Assembly: GCA_009703845.1 (NCBI GenBank)
Contig: WLFI01000013.1
Location: 1 to 10,450 of the forward strand
DNA from: Actinomycetota bacterium
Lineage (GTDB): Bacteria; Actinomycetota; Actinomycetes; Actinomycetales; Microbacteriaceae
Reading direction: 5' to 3'
DNA length: 10,450 nt
In this document: positions 6,731-10,450 of the stretch, piece after piece
Layout: each line of letters opens with the position of its first letter
Numbering within the stretch: the stretch's first letter is position 1
Made by a program: the position numbers and the translations under genes
Notes under the pieces: generated by a model
Told to the model about the DNA's origin: nothing
Seen by the model: the letters and a program-made list of their open reading frames with translations, nothing else
Database searches by the model: none

Positions 6731-6985
6731 CTAGGCTGCCTCTACGATGTTGACAACGCGACGGCCACCCTTGGTACCAAAGGCGACAACGCCGGCAGCA
6801 AGTGCGAACAGAGTGTCGTCTTTGCCTTTGCCAACGTTTGCGCCGGGGTGGAAGTGGGTTCCACGCTGACGCACGATGATTTCACCAGCGTTGACGACCT
6901 GACCTGCATAACGCTTTACGCCTAGGCGCTGAGCGTTAGAGTCGCGGCCGTTTCTAGTGGAGCTAACACCTTTTTTGGATGCCAT
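6731..6985 (-). CDS. rpmA: 50S ribosomal protein L27
   Basis: Ribosomal protein whose flexible N-terminus reaches towards the peptidyl transferase centre. The 84-residue product is of normal length. It has the conserved [16 protein letters not shown] start with no Firmicute-type cleaved N-terminal extension, the [20 protein letters not shown] core, and [20 protein letters not shown] at about 41-60. A purine-rich AAAGGA lies about 11 nt before the ATG. It follows rplU by 14 nt, the near-universal L21-L27 pairing, and shares the promoter upstream of rplU. Confidence 0.97.
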   Translation of the reverse strand: MASKKGVSSTRNGRDSNAQRLGVKRYAGQVVNAGEIIVRQRGTHFHPGANVGKGKDDTLFALAAGVVAFGTKGGRRVVNIVEAA

Positions 6986-6999
6986 TTTTCGTCAGTCCT

Positions 7000-7308
7000 T
7001 TACTTGATCTCGGTGACCTTGACGCGGGTTAGGTCTTGTCTGTGACCCTGACGCTTCTTGTAACCGGTCTTGTTCTTGTACTTCTGGATCACGATCTTTG
7101 GACCGCGAAGGTCGCCGAGAATCTCGGCGGTTACCTGAACCTTGGCAAGAGCCTTGGCATCGGTGGTGACTTTGTCACCGTCAACCAGCAACACGGCTGG
7201 GAGCTGAATCTTGCCGTTAGCGTCGCCGGCAATGCGGTCGAGCGTAACGATTGTGCCGACCGACACTTTCTCTTGGCGACCGCCTGCGCGGACTACTGCG
7301 TAAACCAC
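7000..7308 (-). CDS. rplU: 50S ribosomal protein L21
   Basis: 23S rRNA-binding protein of the large subunit. The 102-residue product has the family start [15 protein letters not shown] and the conserved RNA-binding stretch [20 protein letters not shown] at residues 71-90. The start codon is GTG, chosen because it opens the conserved N-terminus and because AAAGGG lies 9 nt upstream. rpmA follows 14 nt downstream. A separate promoter lies in the 99-nt gap behind rne, so the ribosomal pair can be expressed independently of rne. No intrinsic terminator separates it from rne, so read-through is also likely. Confidence 0.97.
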   Translation of the reverse strand: MVYAVVRAGGRQEKVSVGTIVTLDRIAGDANGKIQLPAVLLVDGDKVTTDAKALAKVQVTAEILGDLRGPKIVIQKYKNKTGYKKRQGHRQDLTRVKVTEIK

Positions 7309-7372
7309 AGATCTACCCTTTGTTCATTAAGACTTGGATGGGCTCAGCCATCAAGGCGAGCAACAAGGATTG

Positions 7373-7402
7373 AGTTTACCTTGCTTCTGCCCCGAAGGTC
7401 AA
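7373..7402 (-). promoter_or_regulatory. rplU-rpmA promoter (sigma-70 type)
   Basis: On the minus strand TTGACC (7397-7402) and TAAACT (7373-7378) are separated by 18 nt, a good primary-sigma-factor match, five of six and four of six to consensus. The -35 begins 5 nt after the rne stop codon. Transcription would start near 7366 and leave a leader of about 58 nt before the rplU GTG. That leader contains a small dyad at 7337-7352 (GATGG/CCATC, 6-nt loop). L21 mRNA leaders in some other phyla are autoregulated, but I see no match to a named leader family here. Confidence 0.65.
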
Positions 7403-7407
7403 ACCAA

Positions 7408-9633
7408 TTAGCCTGCGTTTTCTGATGAATTTTCGCCGCTAAGCATCTCGGTGGTTACCCGTCGAGACTTTTTGCGACCTTGCCCCGGCGGGGTTGGCTC
7501 TGGAAGAGCACCTAAAACCGAATCGAGAACGGTCTCAGGTGTGTTTTCAGCAGCTTTGGCGGCCGATGTAGCCGCTTGTTCTGCAGAGTTTTCTTGTGAA
7601 TTGAGCGTGGATGCTGCAATCTGGGCCACCACGTTATTGATCTCGATTGCGCGCTCTGGCGTTACCACCTTGGCCACTTCTGGCTTTTTCTGGTTCTTGC
7701 CGCGCTTGCCCGAATTATCAGATTTCGGTTGCGAGTGCTGTTCGTGAGAGGTTTTAGCGCGCATATGCGGTTCATTGTTCACGATGATGCCGCGGCCAGC
7801 ACAGACTTCACAATTTTCGCTGAACGTCTCAAGTAGCCCTAGTCCAAGCTTCTTGCGAGTCATCTGAACAAGGCCCAACGAAGTCACTTCGGCAACCTGG
7901 TGCTTGGTTCGGTCGCGCGACAGGCATTCCATCAGGCGTCGCAGAACTAGATCGCGGTTTGATTCGAGAACCATGTCGATGAAGTCGACCACGATGATTC
8001 CACCAATGTCGCGCAAGCGCAATTGGCGAACGATTTCTTCGGCAGCTTCAAGGTTGTTTTTGGTTACGGTCTCTTCGAGGTTTCCACCGGAACCAACAAA
8101 CTTTCCGGTGTTCACATCAACAACGGTCATGGCTTCGGTTCGGTCGATCACCAGCGAACCACCAGAAGGTAAGAACACCTTGCGATCTAGGGCCTTGGCA
8201 ATCTGTTCGCCGATGCGGAACTCATCGAAGATGTCTTTGCTGCCGGTGTATTTCTCGACACGCTCGAGCAAGTCTGGTGCAACCGAGGCGAGATAACCCT
8301 CGATGGTCTCAGATGCGTCGTCGCCCGAGATAACCATCTTCTGGAAGTCTTCGTTGAAAACGTCTCGAACAATCTTGATTAGAAGATCTGGTTCGCTGTG
8401 CAGCAGAACGGGAGCCTGTGACTTTTGAACCTTGGCCTGCAGGTCTTCCCACTGCTTCTGAAGACGGGCCACGTCAAGGGTCAACTGCTCTTCGGTTGCA
8501 CCTTCGGCGGCGGTGCGAACAATCACACCGGCGTCTTCGGGAAGAACTTCTTTCAGGATCTTCTTGAGACGGGTGCGCTCACTTTCGGGTAGCTTGCGCG
8601 AGATTCCGTTCATCGAGCCATTCGGCACATAAACCAAGTAACGACCGGGTAGCGAAACCTGCGAAGTCAAACGAGCACCCTTTTGACCAACCGGGTCTTT
8701 GGTGACCTGCACCAAGACGGTGTCGCCAGATTTCAGAGCAAGTTCAATGCGCTTTGGCTGGTTGCCTGTTTCGGCTAGCTCCCAATCGACTTCGCCCGAA
8801 TAAAGCACGGCATTGCGGCCACGACCGATGTCAACGAACGCAGCTTCCATGCTCGGAAGCACGTTCTGCACCTTGCCCAGATAAACGTTGCCAATCAGTG
8901 AAGCCTCTGACGCCTTAGCGACGTAGTGCTCAACCAAAACCTTGTCTTCGAGAACGCCGATTTGAATCTTGCCCTCTTTAGAGCGCACGACCATGGTGCG
9001 GTCAACGGCTTCGCGACGAGCCAAGAATTCGCTCTCGGTGATTACCGAACGACGACGACCTGCATCGCGACCATCACGGCGGCGCTGCTTTTTAGCTTCG
9101 AGACGAGTCGAGCCCTTGACGCGCTGTGGCTCGTTGCTAGGAGCCTTTGGTTCACGCGGGGTACGAACCTTGACAACTACGTTCTCTGGGAGATCACCAA
9201 TGTTGGCTTCTTCACCGGCGCGACGACGGCTGCGACGACGTAGGTGACTCTCACCGTCGGTCGGAGCATCCACGATTTTGCCACGCTTCGGGTCAACGAC
9301 CGGGGTTGGCAGATCTGGCGCTTGAAAGAGCAGGGATGTCGCTGACACGACTGGCGGGGCAACCGGAGCCTCGGTGGCTGTGGCCTTTGAGCGTGAGCGA
9401 CCAGAAGTCTTCTTAGGTGCGTCGTTTGACTCAGCCGGAGCAGAGGTTTCGGCTGCCGAGCTTTCGCTCTTGGACTTAGCCGCTCTCGCCGGCGCTTTCT
9501 TGGCTGCGGGCTTTGCAGCGGTCTTGGCCGCAGGCGCCGTGGCCTCGGTCTTGTCGCTAGCCTTCGCGCGTGAGCGGGTCGGTTTGGATTCAGGCGCGTT
9601 AGTTGCGTCTAGGTTAGTTTTTTTCTCCACCAT
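7408..9633 (-). CDS. rne: Ribonuclease E/G family endoribonuclease
   Basis: Endonuclease that starts mRNA decay and matures rRNA and tRNA, normally as a membrane- or degradosome-associated tetramer. The 741-residue protein has a central catalytic part. The S1 RNA-binding region (about 246-325) includes GNVYLGKVQNVLPSMEAAFV. The DNase I-like nuclease segment has D506 and N508 in VVDVNTGKFVGSGG and D550 in IIVVDFIDM as predicted magnesium ligands. C608 and C611 in CEVC form the zinc link that joins protomers. As usual in actinobacteria, the catalytic core is flanked by disordered ends: an Ala/Lys/Ser/Pro-rich N-terminus (~1-195, with RRRSRRR at 132-138 and KKQRRR at 181-186) and a Lys/Gln/Glu-rich C-terminal tail (~620-741). 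The ATG has GGAG 10 nt upstream. Both 'rne' and 'rng' are used as names for this family. Confidence 0.95.
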   Translation of the reverse strand: MVEKKTNLDATNAPESKPTRSRAKASDKTEATAPAAKTAAKPAAKKAPARAAKSKSESSAAETSAPAESNDAPKKTSGRSRSKATATEAPVAPPVVSATSLLFQAPDLPTPVVDPKRGKIVDAPTDGESHLRRRSRRRAGEEANIGDLPENVVVKVRTPREPKAPSNEPQRVKGSTRLEAKKQRRRDGRDAGRRRSVITESEFLARREAVDRTMVVRSKEGKIQIGVLEDKVLVEHYVAKASEASLIGNVYLGKVQNVLPSMEAAFVDIGRGRNAVLYSGEVDWELAETGNQPKRIELALKSGDTVLVQVTKDPVGQKGARLTSQVSLPGRYLVYVPNGSMNGISRKLPESERTRLKKILKEVLPEDAGVIVRTAAEGATEEQLTLDVARLQKQWEDLQAKVQKSQAPVLLHSEPDLLIKIVRDVFNEDFQKMVISGDDASETIEGYLASVAPDLLERVEKYTGSKDIFDEFRIGEQIAKALDRKVFLPSGGSLVIDRTEAMTVVDVNTGKFVGSGGNLEETVTKNNLEAAEEIVRQLRLRDIGGIIVVDFIDMVLESNRDLVLRRLMECLSRDRTKHQVAEVTSLGLVQMTRKKLGLGLLETFSENCEVCAGRGIIVNNEPHMRAKTSHEQHSQPKSDNSGKRGKNQKKPEVAKVVTPERAIEINNVVAQIAASTLNSQENSAEQAATSAAKAAENTPETVLDSVLGALPEPTPPGQGRKKSRRVTTEMLSGENSSENAG

Positions 9634-9699
9634 TTAAGGTGCACTCCAAGCTGCCTTCGGGCTGTGCCACACATCAGCCTCTTGGCTCAAATCTCCGTG

Positions 9700-9780
9700 T
9701 TACCCGCCGCGGCGAATAACTAAATCTTCAAACTCGAGTCGGATTTCAAAACCAGCTGCTGCCCGATGGGTCTTATACAT
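9700..9780 (-). CDS. Candidate very small ORF in the rne upstream region
   Basis: The minus-strand ATG at 9778-9780 opens 26 codons ending in TAA at 9700-9702. The product has a protein-like second half, FEIRLEFEDLVIRRGG. The same frame is open further upstream to a TTG at 9841-9843, giving 47 residues in total (start KQVVLATPETTKGLSSANHA). A predicted -10 at 9843-9848 would put the transcript start downstream of that TTG, so the ATG is the safer start. No strong Shine-Dalgarno is seen. It lies 66 nt before the rne ATG in the same direction and could be a leader ORF, a gene remnant or chance. Composition is the only support, and the opposite strand is also open here. Confidence 0.25.
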   Translation of the reverse strand: MYKTHRAAAGFEIRLEFEDLVIRRGG

Positions 9781-9801
9781 TGCGTGGTTCGCGCTCGATA
9801 A
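9772..9801 (-). promoter_or_regulatory. Candidate inner promoter for rne
   Basis: On the minus strand TTATCG (9796-9801) and TATAAG (9772-9777) are 18 nt apart. The -10 is good (five of six) and the -35 poor (three of six). The start would be near 9765, leaving a leader of about 130 nt before rne. That leader contains a self-complementary CGCCGCGGCG (9705-9714) and a small AGCC/GGCT hairpin near 9677-9688. RNase E leaders are autoregulated in other bacteria; nothing here proves that. This promoter would exclude translation of the small ORF at 9700-9780. Confidence 0.3.
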
Positions 9802-9842
9802 ACCTTTAGTCGTTTCTGGTGTGGCCAGAACAACTTGCTTCA

Positions 9843-9871
9843 AGTATGGCAGTTACTCCCCCAAAAGTCAC
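9843..9871 (-). promoter_or_regulatory. Candidate outer promoter for rne (extended -10)
   Basis: On the minus strand GTGACT (9866-9871) and CATACT (9843-9848) are 17 nt apart, with TG one base before the -10, an extended -10 arrangement. Both hexamers match consensus at four of six positions. The predicted start near 9836 gives rne a leader of about 200 nt containing the candidate small ORF. This promoter lies between the two arms of the dyad repeats and back-to-back with the VKOR promoter, so the two could compete or be jointly controlled. Confidence 0.35.
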
Positions 9872-9883
9872 CCAAGCAAGTGG

Positions 9884-9889
9884 GATACT
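9884..9889 (+). promoter_or_regulatory. VKOR gene -10 element, probable leaderless promoter
   Basis: GATACT (four of six to TATAAT, with TG one base upstream as an extended -10) lies 7 nt before the ATG at 9897. No Shine-Dalgarno is present between them or upstream. Spacing matches the deoC arrangement, so the mRNA probably starts at or next to the ATG. No good -35 is visible at 16-19 nt. Confidence 0.45.
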
Positions 9890-9896
9890 TGAAATC

Positions 9897-10450
9897 ATGA
9901 GCAACGCAAGTGGAATCGAAACTATCGAATCGCCTGGCAAGAAGTTCGCCATCACGATGATCTGGGCCGGCATTCTCGGCTGGTTTGCGGCTTTTTCGCT
10001 AGTCATCGAAAGAATCCACATGCTTACCAACCCGGGTGAGGCACTCTCGTGTGATGTGAACCCATTCATCAGCTGCGCATCCGTGATGAAAAGCGCTCAA
10101 GCTTCGATGTTCGGATTCCCCAACCCAATCATCGGTCTAGGCGCATTCGTAGCGCCCATTGCAATCGGTGTCGCCATTTTGGCTGGAGCAAAGTTTGCCA
10201 AGTGGTTCTGGCGCCTGTTTATGGTCGGCGTAACCCTCGGCTTCATCTTCGTGATTTACCTATTCATCACCAGCACTTTTGTGCTCGGCGTGCTCTGCCC
10301 CTACTGCATGCTGGCTTGGGTTGCGATGATTTCAATCTTCTGGGCAACTTTTCTTTGGGCCGCTGCCGAGGGCGTGATTGAAGTGCCCGAGCGCACGTTC
10401 GGATTCTTCATGCGCTGGTCAGGCTCTTCGTGGGTCTTTAGCCTGATTAC
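9897..10450 (+). CDS. Vitamin K epoxide reductase (VKOR) family membrane protein, 3' end outside window
   Basis: Bacterial VKOR homologues are quinone-linked membrane proteins that reoxidise a DsbA-like thioredoxin partner and so drive disulfide bond formation outside the membrane, replacing DsbB in actinobacteria. The visible 184 codons show a first hydrophobic segment at ~18-38 and the loop cysteine pair C52 and C60 (CDVNPFISC). Three further hydrophobic segments follow at ~77-97, ~107-130 and ~133-156. The active-site CPYC lies at 134-137 near the start of the last one. Both cysteine pairs, with the family's C-x7-C loop spacing, are present, so the enzyme looks active. The frame is open to the window end, so there is no stop and the C-terminus is unseen. 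It diverges from rne and is the only plus-strand gene here; its likely leaderless start is described separately. Confidence 0.93.
   Translation, partial: MSNASGIETIESPGKKFAITMIWAGILGWFAAFSLVIERIHMLTNPGEALSCDVNPFISCASVMKSAQASMFGFPNPIIGLGAFVAPIAIGVAILAGAKFAKWFWRLFMVGVTLGFIFVIYLFITSTFVLGVLCPYCMLAWVAMISIFWATFLWAAAEGVIEVPERTFGFFMRWSGSSWVFSLI

Larger units (their letters stand above)
9833..9891. repeat. Paired dyad repeats between rne and the VKOR gene (possible operator)
   Basis: Two dyads made of the same CAAGT/ACTTG half-sites flank the divergent promoters: ACTTG-N3-CAAGT at 9833-9845 and CAAGT-N5-ACTTG at 9877-9891. Longer cross-matches exist. ACTTGCTT (9833-9840) is the inverse complement of 9874-9881, and CAAGTAT (9841-9847) that of 9885-9891. 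The right dyad covers the VKOR -10 and the left one covers the rne-side -10. This suits a regulator binding site or a cruciform, but no specific regulator family is recognised. Confidence 0.4.

Noticed and set aside
9374-9637. Plus-strand hydrophobic frame opposite the rne N-terminus
   Set aside because: The Ala/Lys-rich low-complexity minus-strand codons produce an Ala/Leu-rich complement. The rne ATG, ribosome-binding site and context support the minus strand.
9806-10069. Minus-strand open frame of 87 codons opposite the VKOR start
   Set aside because: Most of it is antisense to the clear VKOR coding sequence with its conserved cysteines. Its hydrophobic look mirrors the membrane segments on the other strand.
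1-10450. Search for mobile elements, CRISPR arrays, toxin-antitoxin or defence genes
   Set aside because: All sizeable frames on the coding strand are accounted for by conserved housekeeping genes or two small hypotheticals. No transposase, integrase, regularly spaced repeats or terminal inverted repeats were seen.

Overview
This window is a compact chromosomal segment, almost entirely housekeeping, from an actinobacterium. The gene order rne - rplU - rpmA - obgE - proB - proA - (small membrane gene) - nadD - (hypothetical gene) - rsfS is the classic actinobacterial Obg neighbourhood. A vitamin K epoxide reductase (VKOR) type gene diverging from rne also fits this phylum. Base composition looks moderate (roughly mid-50s % G+C by eye), below most soil actinobacteria. 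Together with tight spacing and small intergenic gaps, this suggests a streamlined Microbacteriaceae-like organism, possibly a freshwater 'Luna'-type lineage. That placement is inference, not proof.

Layout. Positions 1-81 hold the end of the deoC transcription unit and perhaps the start of a further minus-strand gene. deoC (82-783, minus) has its own promoter, with a -10 so close to the ATG that the mRNA is probably leaderless. An intrinsic terminator (882-911) separates it from a tRNA-Ala(GGC) gene (918-990). From 1022 to 6652 the minus strand carries a tightly packed series read obgE, proB, proA, a 60-residue membrane protein, nadD, a Glu/Pro-rich tail-anchored protein of unknown function, and rsfS. 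Gaps there run from an 8-nt overlap to 29 nt. A perfect GC-rich hairpin lies between obgE and rpmA. rplU-rpmA have a good promoter just after the rne stop codon. rne (7408-9633) is an RNase E/G family gene with long disordered ends. The 263-nt divergent region 9634-9896 holds candidate promoters for both directions, two dyad-symmetric repeats and a possible very small ORF. At 9897 a plus-strand VKOR gene starts and runs off the window end.

Function. The cluster mixes ribosome biogenesis and control (L21, L27, ObgE, RsfS, tRNA-Ala), RNA decay and processing (RNase E/G), proline synthesis (ProB, ProA), NAD synthesis (NadD) and deoxynucleoside catabolism (DeoC). I see no phage, transposon, CRISPR array, toxin-antitoxin pair or defence system. 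No undescribed multi-gene system is evident. The least explained items are the Glu/Pro-rich tail-anchored protein, the His-tailed 60-residue membrane protein, the candidate small ORF and dyads upstream of rne, and the probable leaderless starts.
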